Counted from the first letter of the stretch, positions 35,020-62,639 are shown. The stretch is DNA of 64,000 nt from Bettongia penicillata ogilbyi (GCA_023548195.1 JAJHZJ010000575.1:3225859-3289858); one strand, 5' to 3'. Program-made: numbers and translations. The notes: generated from the letters alone by a model not told the origin.

Positions 35020-35035
35020 CCGGAAGTGAGGTCAT
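35020..35035 (+). promoter_or_regulatory. ETS site joined to a CRE/half-site-like element
   Basis: CCGGAAGTGAGGTCAT contains a strong ETS/GABP consensus (CCGGAAGTG) next to a TGA-GGTCA-like sequence. Common in CpG-island and bidirectional promoters. Confidence 0.55.
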
Positions 35036-35266
35036 GCGGGGCAGCGTGCTCAGCTCGGAGGCGGGATCGGCGTTCTTATGCGCCGGCGGCGGCGCTTTGG
35101 CCCGGAGAGAGGGAACGGGTCGCAGAGCTAGAAGCCGGGCCTCAGTCGCTTCCTGCGTCCCGAGGAGACGGACCGCTTCCGCCGCCGTGTCTCAGGAGGT
35201 TTCGGGGCGCCTGGGAGCCGTGCTCCGATCTTCGGTATGGGCCCTAGGCCTGGCCCGATGGCGGGC

Positions 35267-35280
35267 CACGCATGCGCACA
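35267..35280. promoter_or_regulatory. NRF1-like palindrome
   Basis: CACGCATGCGCACA contains the GCATGCGC core of the NRF1 site. It sits at the outer edge of the CpG island, about 480 bases upstream of the ILKAP start codon. Confidence 0.5.
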
Positions 35281-36885
35281 CCCTTCCCAGCGGGCCCGTC
35301 CAGGTGTCATTCATTCCGCTCTGGGGCGGTGCCTGAGTGACTCCGCCCACTGGGCGGGCTAGGCCTTGACCCCTCCCTCCAGAGCCTCCTGTGGGGAGGC
35401 AGGGCAGCTCCGAGGCCGAGCTTGGGTGCGAGGACCCCAGAGAAACAGCCCCTCTCTCGCCCTGCCTCCCCTGTGTATGGGGACACGATAGAGACCCCTG
35501 TGCCTCCCAGTACCCCAAGATAAACGAACGTCTGACCAGCCCAGCCATGCTGAACGTTGTCCGTTCTGACCCTGCCAAGCTTGTCTACTCCACCGTCCAT
35601 CTCCCACCTCCGCACCTTTGCAGCATCTCCTCCCCAGCCCCTCCATCTCTTTACCGCTCTTCCTGAACCGTGTCATTGGGAGCCCCCAGCTCCCTGCAGA
35701 CTGTCATCTGCTTCTGGGGGGGTCCTTCGTGTGCTAGTTGTGCTGTCTCTCCTTGTCTTGGGGCTTCTCCCCCTCGGGAGTGTAAGCTCTTCTAAGCGGC
35801 TAGGATCCTCCCAGCGTCTGGCGCATAAAAACCGCTTGGTAAACACCTGTTGAGTGATTGGGTGGGGATCTCTCTAGAGGAAGACTCTTCACCAGGGCCA
35901 GTGGGCATCTCTGCAGTTTGTGATCTTAGAGATTTGCCCAAAGTCAGAGGGTAGATTTGAACCCAGGCCTTCCTGGTTCTGAGGCCAGCTTTCTAACCTC
36001 TATGTCTTACTGTCTCTCATAATAAGCATGATGTAACTGCGAATTAGATTGATAATAGGCATGAATATAGGCAATAAAAAACACAAGGGAGAGGAACAGG
36101 GGAGCCCCAGCAGCTGGGGGGGCATCAGGAAAGGCTTCGTGTAGGAGGCAGCAGGAGCTAAGCTTTGGGCTCTGGGAGATGGACTTGAGAAGGGCTTGTG
36201 TTCCAGGCACAGGGCATTCGGGGAAGAAACAACCGAGCTTACTTGGCTGGATGGTGGTGTGTGGAGCGCATGGTGGCCTTTCAGTGGCCTGCATTGGGCC
36301 TGGCACCTTACGTAAGTAATCCTGAGCAAGTCTTTAGTCTCCTGGGCCTTGGTTTTCTCACCTGTACAGTAATTGTGCTGAAGTACATTATGGGTGACCC
36401 CCAGCTTGCCTCCTGCACTAATTCTATGATCCGGTACAAGGAGAGCCGGAGAAACTTCCAGGGGAGAGAATTCTGTGAGATTCAAACCCTCCAGGGACCC
36501 CTTAGGAGCTGTATGACCTGGAGCCAGGGCTAGTGCTGGATGGGGGCTCATGAGCCTCTGCTTCCTTCTCTAGTATGAGATGAACTGAGGTGACCTTAGT
36601 GGCTGAGCCCCAATCAATCCTGTCTTCCCTGCCCTAACCCCTTTTTGGGTTACGTCCCATGTAGGGAACGCCTCAGTCAACGTGAAGCTTCTCCTGTGTG
36701 CCAGGCACTGTTCTAAGTGTTGAGTGTACAAAAAGAGGCCAAAAACGCTGAGGCTTGCTTTCCCCAGAGGCATGCTTGTAACTGAGTTGTCTAGGACACA
36801 CATAGAAGGAACGGAGTTAGACATGCTAGTCTTGAACCCAGGCCTCCCTGGTTCCAGTTCCAGTGCCAGCTGTCTTTGTCCACTA

Positions 36886-37040
36886 GAGGTGACATAGTGG
36901 ACAGAGTGCTGAGACTGGTCAGGAAGTCCTGAGTTCAAATTCAGCTTCAGGCACTGGGGACCCTGAATCACTTAACCTTGGCATGGAACAATTTCTTCAT
37001 CTCTGAAATGGGGATAGTAAAAGCACCTATCCCTTTCCTC
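36886..37040 (+). repeat. tRNA-derived SINE
   Basis: Phrases 'agaggtgacatagtggacag', 'gtcctgagttcaaattcagc' and 'cttcatctctgaaatgggga' identify a marsupial tRNA-related SINE with its promoter-side start intact. Confidence 0.8.
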
Positions 37041-38647
37041 CCTCGAGGAAGGCTGGACAGTCAGTGAAACAACCCGTCAAGCCCTAATTTATAGCCTTTC
37101 TACGTACAAATGTTTACGCTGAAAATTTGGCAGTCAGCTCTTTCTGAGTTTCTCCGAGCTGTGTTCAAGTATCTTGTTCCCTTGCCCTTCTGGACACCGC
37201 CCACTGTAAGCACTTTGTGGCCCTCCAGAACTTGTATGAGGCTCCCCAGACAAGGCTTAAGGGTCAGCCTAGGGGTGAGCTCTCCCCCCTCAGCGGGGCT
37301 GATACTCACACAGCATGGGAGTATGTCACTGGGTCGCTCTGCGAGCTCAGCCTTCCAGAGCTCATGGTCACTGCTAGGAGCGTTTGAGGCCCTGGGGCAG
37401 CAATGACCCGTTTATGCACCGCTTTGAGGGTTGTATACCACACACGTTTGCTCCTCATGACGAGTACATGAAGGAGCATAGGAAGCAGGAAGGTGATGGG
37501 GAGCGTGGCCAACGTTGGGTCGGATTGTTCCTCTGCTGGTCACTAGGGGGCACTACCAGCCTGCCAAGGCTTATATGTAGCTGCTATTGTCAGTAACCCA
37601 GGATAGTCAAATGGATTTCTCAGTTTCTCCCCTGTCAGTTACTTGTCTCTAAATAAAGACCTCACAGGCTGAGAGAATGGGCTGGCTGGGCTCTGGGAGG
37701 GACCTGAGAGGCCATCTGGTCTGACCCCCTTATTTTACAGATGAGGAAACGGCCCCAGGGAGGTTCAGTGACAGGATCATATAACTAGTTAGTGTCTGCA
37801 GTGGGATGTGAACTTGCTTGCCTCTCAAGAGAAAAGTCAGGAGACAAGGGTGTGGAGTAGCCCGGCATCCAAGCACATCCGGGATGGTCAGCCCTGGTAG
37901 CACACTTAGTAGGATGGGGCAAATGGATCCCAACTTGGGGTGGAGCCCAGGGAGGATGTTTATTCAGAGCAGGAGGTGAGGGAGGAAGCAGGGGAAAGGT
38001 GCAGCCTATAAAGAATGGCAGGAATGGAACAGTCTGCAAGCCAGTCCTGGACTGAGCGATGGGAGATGCATGTTCTTTGATGTGGAAGTAGGCAGGGCAA
38101 TAAGGACCCCACAATGTCAACCTAACTGGCTCAACTAATTGTGGTATGTGAATAAAGCAGAATATTACTGTCCTGTGGGAAATGACAAATCAGAGAATGA
38201 AGAATAAAGAGTAAGAATAGATGTGAGAAGACACTTCCCTCAGTTGTTTTCAGAGGACAGAATGGAATAATGCATGCATTTCCAGAATTTTTCCATATAA
38301 TTGATTTTTTCCTCTTCCTCTTTTAAAATTTTTTCTTTGTTACATGGAATGGCTCTCTGGGAGGGAAGAGGAGGGAAATTTAGGTGGTGTGAAAACAAAA
38401 GATATCAGTAAGGATTTAGGCTGTGTGCGTGCTTCTTTTTAATGAAATTCACTCCCCTTCTAAACCCTCAGGGGATCTTGTCTTCCCCCTCTAGCAGCTG
38501 GGATAGGATAGCATGCCCTCCCCTGAGATCCTCTGATGCTCTGGTAGGGACCGCTCCTATTTGTTACCACTCTTTTCTCTCTATTCCATGTTGGAAGCCT
38601 TGTGTTACCTTTGACTCTTTATTTTTCTACATTTTCTGTACTTGGCA

Positions 38648-38890
38648 AGGATTGAGTGTTGAACTTGGAACCAGGAAAGGCACCCTTCCAATCCCACCTC
38701 TGACACTTACCTGCTGTGTGACAGAGACAGGTCATGTAACCTCATTAAAACTCAGTTTCCTTATCTAGAACATGGAGGAAGTAAACCACATACTTCAACC
38801 ACAGGGCTGCTATAAAGCCCCATGAGATTAGTCCATGTGTAGCCTTCACAAACATTAAAGTACAGCGTACATGCTAGTTACTATCTGATC
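38648..38890 (+). repeat. tRNA-derived/MIR-like SINE
   Basis: Phrases 'gtgttgaacttggaaccagg', 'cacttacctgctgtgtgaca' and 'taacctcattaaaactcagt' mark the element. Boundaries approximate. Confidence 0.75.
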
Positions 38891-39439
38891 AGTTAGCAAG
38901 GCCTGTCAATTGTACCTTCACGTTATCTTGTCCATCGCTGGAATCAAACTCACATAGAAAGGGATCCCTGAGGGCACGTATTGATTTAGCAAACTACAAA
39001 TGTTATTGATGTGTTTCCATTATGTTAAAACATTTCCCAATGACGTTCTGATTTGGTTTGAGTAGGAGTTTAGTGCACTGTGAATTTGATGCCTCTCTGT
39101 TATCTGTAATGTGCAGATCCTGTAATCTCTCCCCTTCATCTGGACTCTTTACCTCCTTCCTCTATGTCCTCCCTCTATCATTTTTAGATCTTTTAGTCAC
39201 ATCGTCACTCCTCTAAAGCCTTCAGTAGCTCCTTCCGGCTGCAGAGCCGAGGAAGGCCCGCCATTGGCCAGTCAGTTGTACTAAGCGCTCATCACTCAAG
39301 AGCTTCCTCATCTAGGATTTAATCCTAGATTATTTCTCTCCTTTCATTGTTTACCTTAGTCACACTGGGTTATTCATGGTATCTTTCACTGACCTCCATT
39401 TCTGTCTCTGTGCCCGGAATACCTCCCCTCATCTCTCAG

Positions 39440-40010
39440 CCTGTTCGGGAAGTCAGCAAACATTTATGAAGCACCTACTATGTGCCAGATGCTGCACTAG
39501 ACTGTGGGGATACAAATTGAAAAAGATACTCACTTCTCTTGAGAAGGTTCCATTCCACTAGGGCTAGAAAGCACATTCCTAGCTGAGAATTAGTACAAAC
39601 ACAATCACACAGTAATGGAGGAGGGCATGTTATGAAAATGAGGAATATTTGCCATATTGATTTTGTCTTGGAAGAATTTTCCTGCAAGGAAGCAGATTGG
39701 GTTTTCTCTCATTATTCGACCAGTTTAGTCAGTAACATTGGCGGGCACTGTGCTAAATTCGAGAGCTATAAAGGCAAAAAGATGGTCCCAGTGCCCCCCG
39801 GAGCTCACAGTCTGGTGGGAAGAACAGCTACATTCATGGGAGACATAAAAGGCAAACCAGATACCAAAGGGAAGGCACTGAAATCAAGGGTGGCCAAGAA
39901 AGGCCTCTTGGCAGAAGGTAGAATTTGAGCTGAGACTTGTAGTAAAATGAGAGAGCTGGGAAATAGAGGTGAGGAGGGAGAGCGTTGCCTTGGAACTGGT
40001 CTGTCTGTAA
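39440..40010 (+). repeat. Dispersed medium-length repeat family member
   Basis: Two related blocks ('tttatgaagcacctactatg' and 'agctcacagtctggtgggaa', then 'aggtgaggagggagagcg') that parallel the copies at 80-540 and 24890-25660. Probably one old nonautonomous family. Confidence 0.5.
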
Positions 40011-40037
40011 ACCGTATGGGGCTATATTAGGTCTAAA

Positions 40038-40181
40038 TATGTGTGTGTGAATAAATGTGTGTATATATATATATATGTGTGTGTGTGAGTGTGTATGTTA
40101 TATACATGAGTATGAATGTGTGTGCACTTCCATGTGTATATGTGCATGCATGTATATATGTGTGTGTTGTGTGTGCATGTG
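40038..40181. repeat. (TG)n/(TA)n microsatellite
   Basis: Imperfect alternating TG and TA runs immediately before the L1 3' end at 40.24 kb. Confidence 0.9.
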
Positions 40182-40239
40182 GAGGTGGCACTCTTTGTCA
40201 TGGCAGTGTCTCACATCATGAGGGATACTCAACTCAAGA

Positions 40240-40680
40240 TCAACTTACTGTCCTGGAAAGACTTAGATGAGCTGATGCTGAGTGAAGTGAGCAGAACCAG
40301 GAGAACATTGTACACAGTAACAGCCACAGGGTGTGAGGACCAGCTTTGATAGACTTACCTCTTCTCAGCAATACAATGATCTGAGACAACTCCAAAGACT
40401 CACAATGGAAAGTGCCATCCACACCAGAGAAAGCTTCCGAGTCTGAATGCAGATGAAGCAGACTGCTCTCCTTTTCTTTTGTAGTTTTGTTTCTTCTTTC
40501 TCATAGTTCCTTCCATTAGTTTTAATTCTTCCTTAATTTGTGAAAATATGTTTAATATGAGTGTATGTGTAGAGCCTATATCAGATTGCGCACCGTCTTG
40601 AGGAGGGGGAGAAAATTTAAAACCCAAAATCTTATGGAATTGAGTGTTGAAAACTGAAAATAAAATATTTAAAACTTCAC
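40240..40680 (+). mobile_element. Marsupial L1 3' UTR with A-rich end
   Basis: Same family as 7.9-8.6 kb: 'gagctgatgctgagtgaagt', 'gaaccaggagaacattgtac', 'agcctatatcagattgcgca', ending 'gaaaataaaatatttaaaac'. 5' truncated, as is usual for L1 insertions. Confidence 0.85.
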
Positions 40681-41654
40681 TTACTCTCTCATTCAATTCA
40701 ATGGGAAAAGCATATGTGTCTTCACTCTGACTGTAGGCAGACAAAGAGGTTTGAGGCTGGTGATCTTACCTCCCAGAATTACATGGAAATGCATTGACCA
40801 AGAGCTCTTCACCAGGTCTTTTTGAGAGCTGGTCAGGATGATGGGTAACAGCCCTGATATAGTCTAAATTTGGTAGAATAGATAGTCATGACTGGGAGCT
40901 GTACTCCGTCTTTCACTCCTCACATCAGCCTCCTTTTTTCCCGGTTCTGTTGAGGTCTAGGGGTGCTAGGAACCCCGAAATTCAAAGGGAAACAATGCAG
41001 GTCCTGCCTTGAATAAATTTGACCCAAGCCTTCTTTCAGAGACAAGGTTTATTAAAACACTGGTTGGAGGGAGTGAGACTTTAAGAATCCAAGCTATTGG
41101 TGATGCTTGTATTGACAAGCAGGCCAGACTGTTAAGGAAACTGAGCCCTTTCATGGAGGCACTGTAGGAAGATCTGGATGTGATGTAGGAGTGGCCAAGT
41201 AGCGTGGGGTGACTGGGAGATAACAGAGAAGGGGCCTAGATGGAATTAAGAAATGGTGGTCTAGGGTGGGGCCACTATGAAAGGGCAGTTGAAGGGAGTA
41301 TTAACTAGAAAGGGTCAGGTGTCCCAGGCAAACACCAGGGACCTGGGTCATGTGGGAAAGTCCAGGGCCTTTGAGGCGTTCACCATTAGTGAGTGCCCCA
41401 TCAGTAAGGCTCTGTGATGTCAGCAGTGTCTCTCCCACACCCACACTCCATCACCAACATGTTAAACCCTGGGTGACTTGGTAGATTCTCTTTCATCTGA
41501 TGCTGGATGTCAATCAGCCCACTTGGTGATTCCAGTCTCTCCAAACTCAAAGGCTTTACAGTTCAGCAAGGACCTTCCAGAGCCTGTGTGTCACTGATTC
41601 GACCTTCAGGAATCCATGTCACCTTCAAGCCCTGATGAAGCATTAAGGGAGGTC

Positions 41655-41860
41655 ACCAGGTGCCATGGATAGCATGGTGAGCTATAATCAGGAAGACCTG
41701 AATTCAAATTTTTCACATACTTACTAGCTGTGTGACTCCTCTCTCGGGGGATATTACTATATTACTATCTAGAGGATAGTAATATCGCCTCCTTTGCAAT
41801 GTGGTTGTGAGGATCCAGTGAGATAATGTGTAAAGTTTTGTGTAAGCCTGAACCGGCTAT
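41655..41860 (+). repeat. tRNA-derived SINE
   Basis: Phrases 'aggtgccatggatagcatgg', 'tcaggaagacctgaattcaa' and 'tagctgtgtgactcctctct'. Contains a short inverted or duplicated 'atattactat...atagtaatat' near 41752-41785. Confidence 0.75.
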
Positions 41861-42498
41861 ATTGATGTCAGGAGAAGGGAGGACTTTGTACACAGCGGAT
41901 ATGCTCCAGAAGCAAATGAAGAACAACAGCTCATGGCATCTGACTGAGGAATGGCTGAACCAACCATGACAAGGGAATATCAGAATATTGTTGTCACAGA
42001 AGGAATGATGGATGGGAGTCATCCAGAGAAGCACTAGAGGCCTGCATTGTCTGGAGGGTCAGAAGTGTTTGGGTTTTCTCTCTGTGTGCCCCAGGGTGCT
42101 CCAACATGCCCTGGGCACCTCATTAGCCCTTAAATAAGACTTGTTGATGAGATGATCCATATCAACTGTGACTCCCGTAATGTACACAAAAACTACTCAT
42201 TTTAGTTGCAATGATCCACCTTGTTTCTGGAGAAAAGATGACAAGAGGGAGGACATTTTCTTGGTTGAAAGGTAGAGAACATGTGTCAGAGTGGAGTGAG
42301 ATGAGGTGGACAGGGCAGAAAATCATTTGTCAGTTTGATTTACCTTACTGTTGCTCTTTGTTGTAAGTTTAATGGTGATGGTGTCCTATTTGGGGAAAAG
42401 ACATATTAAAAAAAAAGGCAGCAAGAAAACTTATTTAAAAGTACATGCATACATTAAAAAGCCAAGAGCACAGGTCCAGTATTTGCATAAATGCCACA

Positions 42499-42504
42499 TT
42501 TATT
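42499..42504 (-). terminator. KIF1A: Candidate distal KIF1A polyadenylation signal
   Basis: TTTATT on the plus strand, AATAAA on the minus strand, 5.25 kb after the stop codon. Beyond it, repeats (L1, SINE) resume, which favours it as the distal end. Confidence 0.4.
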
Positions 42505-45500
42505 TCTTAACTGAACAATGTCTTGAGTGTACACAAACAGTTTAAGACCTTATATTCCAACACTCATAGTTTAAGACATCAATAAAACTAGACTCATTAC
42601 TTGAGTATTGTTATTATACAGTGGTGCCCACAGCAATCACATATATACAAAGCAAGAGAAATGGTCTCCCACTGCTTGGGGGATGGCATCACAGGAAGAA
42701 CTCATGTGGACAAACTAATTCATGGAAGCACAGGCAAAAAAAAAATCCAAAGGAACCACACCTCCCTTGCTTCTTAAAGTAAAGCCTTTCAGCAAATGAC
42801 ACCTCCTGAAGAAAGACAGTTTCCTTCCCTAGCCCGGCAGTACACAGATTGAGAGAGAGTGCAGGAGTACAAGAGACTGGTTGACCATTGCTTTCTCTTG
42901 GCTTGACAGCATCCCAGTCTTCAACATGGCAGTCATTAGGACAGGTGAGGAGGGCCTCTGAGGGCTTCTCAGCAACTTGTTTGGGCTTGGTAGCCACTTA
43001 AGAAAGCATCACCCCAAAGGTGCCCTGAAGAATTCTGATTTCATCTTTTGTGTAAGCACCCAGGTAATGGTTCTAGCAGTTAGGTCTTTACCAAAAACAT
43101 CATTACATGGTGATGGACTCTTCCTATAAAGAGTCTGGAATCAATGAGCTATTGACAGACATTTCATGCATGGTCATAGGGACCAGTCAGACAAACAGTG
43201 GGGAGACATCAAAGAGTGTTTTCTGTTGTTCATCTCCCATGGAATTCTATGTGGTCTCCATCTGGTCTAAAGTCATAGCCAATTTGTATAAAAAAATGTT
43301 CTTTTGTGGTCAGTTATCTCAAGGAAACACTCTTATTCTTTTGAGGAAAAAAGCCATTTTTTCCCCTGGATCAGGTCTATTTCACGGGTGCTTGAGGTTG
43401 GGTCTGCCTTGCCTTGACCTTATGTAGTGAGAGATGCTAGAGAATTAATTAATCATTAATTTCACTTAAAATCCTTCTTGATAGTGAATAGATTGCTACT
43501 AGGTTGTGAGCATTGTTAAAAACAATTTTAAAATGTGTCTTATGTTTATGGTTTATAAATTCTTCCTCATCTTCATCTCTTTACCTGGCAACTTGATTCC
43601 TGGACAGTACCAGGGTTGTAATTCTGCAGTTGGGGGAAATGTTGTGGGCTATAGCAAGGAAAATGAATTTCAGAATCCTAGTCATTTCCATGCAGAGGGA
43701 ATTGAGGTCTGCCTAATCGCTGGAGTTCAGCTCTTTGGATGTTTTGTAAGAAATTCACACAAACCTCAAAAAATGTCTATTGCATTTCTTTTCTGGTCCC
43801 CCTCACCCTATCCCCCAAACATCCCTCCCCCAAATAACAATGTGCTCTGCAGGTTGGCTGGCCTCAAGCACAGGTGTCCTTAACTGATTGGGAGGGAGGA
43901 GGAAGGACATTCCCAGACCATGCTTTTCAGGATGGCTGACCTGACAACATGGCCCTTAACAGCTTTGATGGCTGTCTGTCACCTTCCCCTAAAGGAGAAC
44001 CCTTCCTCCCTGGAGAGCTGGGATTCTGCGGGGAGCCAATGCTTACATCACTTTTAGTCATTCTTTCTTACCTTTCCTGGTATGATTTGAAAAGCAATAG
44101 GCACTTGGACCCTATGGGCTAATGTCTTTCCACTCAGTCAGAACATCTTACTAACTTCATTAGGGAAAGATGTTTTAATTAGGTTTGAATGGAGACAAAT
44201 GTAAAACAACATTTCACAAAAAATCCTTGATTCCAATACAGAATTGAGAAATGTCGATTTCCAAAGGAAGTGTTTAGCTCTATGGCCATCATCAAGGTGT
44301 CTAACATGCAGCCTGTGCTAGCAAAGGATACACTTCCCGCTCTGCATGGGTATCTTTTAGAGATTAGAGACTAGGGATTCATATGGTTTTTTTTTTGTCT
44401 GTATGTGTTAAATTTTCTATTCTAGTCATCAGGTTGTCATGAAATACATAAAGGTCTCTGTCATAATTCTAGCTTCAAATCATATTTTTAGGGACTGACA
44501 TTTGCTCAAAATTTAGTGTCTTGAAAGAACTTGGATCCTCTCTCCTGTATCTGTCTCTTATGAAAGACACTGGGGGAATGAAATAACTTTTAAAGGGAAA
44601 GTCTTGGAAATAGAGTTTTCTCTTAATCATGCCGTGCTAGAAGGCCAAGGGGCACCATATGTGTTTTTGGAGGTAGAATAAAAAAAAAACAAACCATGTT
44701 TATAGCTTCTTGTAAAAAGACAAAGGACATCATTTACATTTCTGCTTGGAAGGTGGGTGGTTTAAATGTTGTTAACTTGTAATGTAGATGTGACCATGCT
44801 AGGACAAAAACAGGGGTGTAGGGGTGGGTGAGGAAGACCACGAGGAAGAACCAGCACTAGCCAGTTGGGAAATATGACACTATCCACATTGACTTGGGGC
44901 CTGAGAGACAGAACAGAGTCTCGTTGAAACAGGATGATGCCCCAGCCTGAATATTTGTCCTAAGAACAATTAGAAAGAAAAGGGACAAGGAAGGAATCCA
45001 CTAAGAAGCCATCTACTAGAGAGTAGAATTTTTGAGTTATTGCAGTATCTAACTGTTGCCAGAAGTGGGGCAAAGCTGAGCACAACTCTGACATCTTGGC
45101 CCTGGGAATGAACTGGTAGGAGAGTGGTTGGAGGAAAAGGAATCTAGAGATTTCAGTAGTCTGTTGAAGTTTCTGGAGGTTGGTTTTCTAGGTTTTTATG
45201 CATCTGTCCTCTCCCTTATCCAAAGAAAAATGTATAAATAAATCATAACATACTCAACCAAGAGGATGAGAAAGGGGCAGTGAGAAGCAAGGGTAGCCAG
45301 GGTATACACATGAAGATGAGCTGGGATCTGGTCTAGTCCTGTGGGTATTCAGCTAAAGGTGATAGATACCTCTCTGGGTTATTGCTGTTCTGAAAAGGGA
45401 CTGAATGGAAGGGTCTAGTTAAAGCTCTCAGGATTAGAGAACATACCAAGAGAAGCTCCAAACAATACAGTCTAAAAACATTTATCTTTGGAGCTTAATT

Positions 45501-45967
45501 TAACTGAAAAGTTTGAAACATGACAACCATTGGTCAGGGCCTGAACTTCAAGAGTGTCACTAATAAGGAAGCTATACTGGTTCCAACGGAACTTCTTGGC
45601 CTGTCAAGATGATTTGGCTAGCCACGGGATTCTGGGTTCTTTGGTTAGCCAAACTCTTTGGGCCAGATCTACAAGTTGGGGGTTCACAGGAGCAAGGAAT
45701 TAAAATTCATGTTATCAGGGGCAGAGGACAAAAAAAAACTTTTCACATAGAAAAATAAAAATCAATCTCTGGCAAACATGACACCATCTCATCCCCCCAC
45801 ACTTGCTCATCAACCAGTCATTCATCGAATTCACACAGCCTTCTCACTACATGGGAGAAGGATAAAACCCTGTCCAAAATAGGTAGCTAGACTGAGCCCT
45901 GTGCTTCAAGACCACAACGCTGAGTTCATGGACCGAGTGTCTAGAGAAATTTAGAGGTGTTTGCTGA

Positions 45968-45973
45968 TTTATT
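45968..45973 (-). terminator. KIF1A: Candidate proximal KIF1A polyadenylation signal
   Basis: AATAAA on the minus strand, about 1.8 kb after the KIF1A stop. Could give a shorter alternative 3' UTR. Confidence 0.35.
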
Positions 45974-47752
45974 AAGCTAGCCCATTATTCTGGAAGGGCC
46001 CTTGACCCTCTCTTGACCCTGAATTGTAGTATCTGTACCCTGGTAAGCTTCCTAGTTCTAAAATGTCCACATGATCTTACATCTTACCTCAGGTTAGAAT
46101 CCTGTTGGTCGACAAAGAGCAGATTTACAGAAAGGATGGCCATTGGCTTGCTGTGATTCCACTAGCAGTGTGTTGCTGGATCCTTCCCCATCATTTTCTT
46201 TCCACTTGACTATTTAGTCTCTATACAAGGGTCTCTAAAATTCACAAGTCTCATGAGTTGGAGGTGGAGAGAATGGTCAAGAGCTGACCCTTACAACATG
46301 GGGCAATTGAGTGTAACCCAGTTTGGCTGCATGGGTATGGTTTTTCATTTGAGCATAGTAGGTAGGGGATCCTAGAGAGGACATCTGAGTCCTTTCTGTA
46401 CTACTGACACCTGGATGCTACTTTGTAGACTGGCTGTCTCACTCTGGGACCCTCTTTCCATATCTTTGTTCACCCTCTTTCTCTGGCATTACAGTTTCAG
46501 ACTTAGAAATATCAATTCAACAGACATTTATTGAGCCCCTACCAAGTGCAAGGCACACTGTCTATCTGGTCATACCTTATGGGGCAGAAATAGTGATGAA
46601 AAAGATGGATTCATATTTCCCAGATGAGGAACAACTGTCTATCATCCAATACACTGGTTGGGCTTCAGGAAGTAAGGAAAGGGATTCATTTTCCCATCTT
46701 GTGGCCCCCAACCAGTCATGCAGCACACACACATAAACCCATATACAAGGGAAAGGCAAAACCATTTGAGAAAGTGCTTTGTCTCTGAGTAGTGACTCAG
46801 GTACAGGGATGTGTGGAAGTGTGTGTGCTGAACATGGGGTGTCATGGTGCTGCGTGTGTAGGCTGAACGTCCCAGCCTTCTCTGCACTTTGGTTTGAGTT
46901 AGACTCTAGGGAGAGGAAGGAAGGGAAAGATCCTGTGAATGGATGCCCACTACATTGGCTGGCCTGCTGGGCATGCCCGTCTTCCCCATTCCCCCAACCA
47001 ACTCCAGCGTCTGCCTACACACCCCAGCACAGCTGGGATTCCCCTGAACTCTACAGGGTCACAGGACTTTGGAAAGGGAATGAAAATGATGTTCTCGGAT
47101 GGTTGTTCATTTCCCAGAAATCTCTCTGCCAATCCTGACCTGCCTCAGTGAGGACTGCTGCTCAACATTTTCTGGAGCACCATGGACCAAAAAATGAAAA
47201 CTGGAATCAACCCAAATCAGTGGTGGTAAGGGAAGGCATTAGAAATGAATGCTTCACAAATATAACCAGGGCTTATAGGGATTGGCAAAGCCAAATCTTA
47301 AAACCTTACCAATTCATGGTATTTTAATAACAGACCCATCTATACTTTCAAAGAAGGTCTGATTGGCAGCAGAAGCGCCTGACTTTTCAATGTGCTCCAA
47401 CTCCCTCTACCAAGAGCTTGCTCAACCTAGGATTAAAACAATGATAGTGTCTGCTAATGGGCAGTATAGGCTGTGGGGACAGTGGGGTCACCTGACAAAG
47501 GGAGGAGCGCATTTAAGAGCCTGTGCACAAGACAATGGTCAGGCCAGGTCGTGGCAGTTTAGCGGCTACCACGAAAAACGAAGGTGAAAACTGTTGGTGG
47601 GCTGGCAGAAGAGCAGGTGGTCGGGACTGTTGACGACATGACAGGTCCAAGGTTAGGGACCATGGGGGAGGGGAGAGTGGAAGGTTGGGAAGGACCCTCC
47701 TACTGGACCCAAAGCAGTTGGCAAAGAGACGACTTAGCGGAAGATGGTCATA

Positions 47753-62620
<14,868 letters not shown>

Positions 62621-62639
62621 GTGATTGTGCAGCATTGAG

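Larger units (their letters stand above)
33880..35340. promoter_or_regulatory. ILKAP: CpG island over the ILKAP promoter, exon 1 and start of intron 1
   Basis: About 1.5 kb of very GC-rich sequence with dense CpG, in sharp contrast to its flanks. It contains ILKAP exon 1 (34737-34791). Minus-strand transcription probably starts at about 34850-34950, in or near the GGC/GCC-rich 5' UTR (34845-34880). CCAAT, GC, ETS and NRF1-like elements lie just upstream. Several long open frames on both strands here are GC artefacts. Confidence 0.88.
35340..42480. other. ILKAP-KIF1A intergenic region
   Basis: No coding exon recognised. It holds L2-like tail sequence (35770-35860), SINEs (36886-37040, 37690-37840, 38648-38890, 41655-41860), L1 debris (38105-38220, 40240-40680, and probably 41930-42060), a dispersed-family copy (39440-40000) and a TG/TA microsatellite (40038-40181). 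No HES6-like sequence was seen, although that gene follows ILKAP in human. Confidence 0.6.
42482..47752 (-). other. KIF1A: Probable KIF1A 3' UTR (extent uncertain)
   Basis: Follows the KIF1A stop codon at 47753-47755. The 5 kb is strikingly poor in recognisable repeats compared with its flanks, as expected for a long neuronal 3' UTR; human KIF1A also has a 3' UTR of several kilobases (from memory). Minus-strand AATAAA hexamers at 45968-45973, 46527-46532 and 42499-42504 are candidate ends. A 102-codon minus frame at 42689-42997 begins with GTG, not ATG, and matches no family known to me. Confidence 0.45.

Noticed and set aside
33641..35336. Very long plus- and minus-strand open frames over the CpG island (up to 462 codons)
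   Set aside because: GC-rich sequence has few stop codons; the frames are arginine/proline/glycine-rich on all strands and overlap the real ILKAP exon 1.
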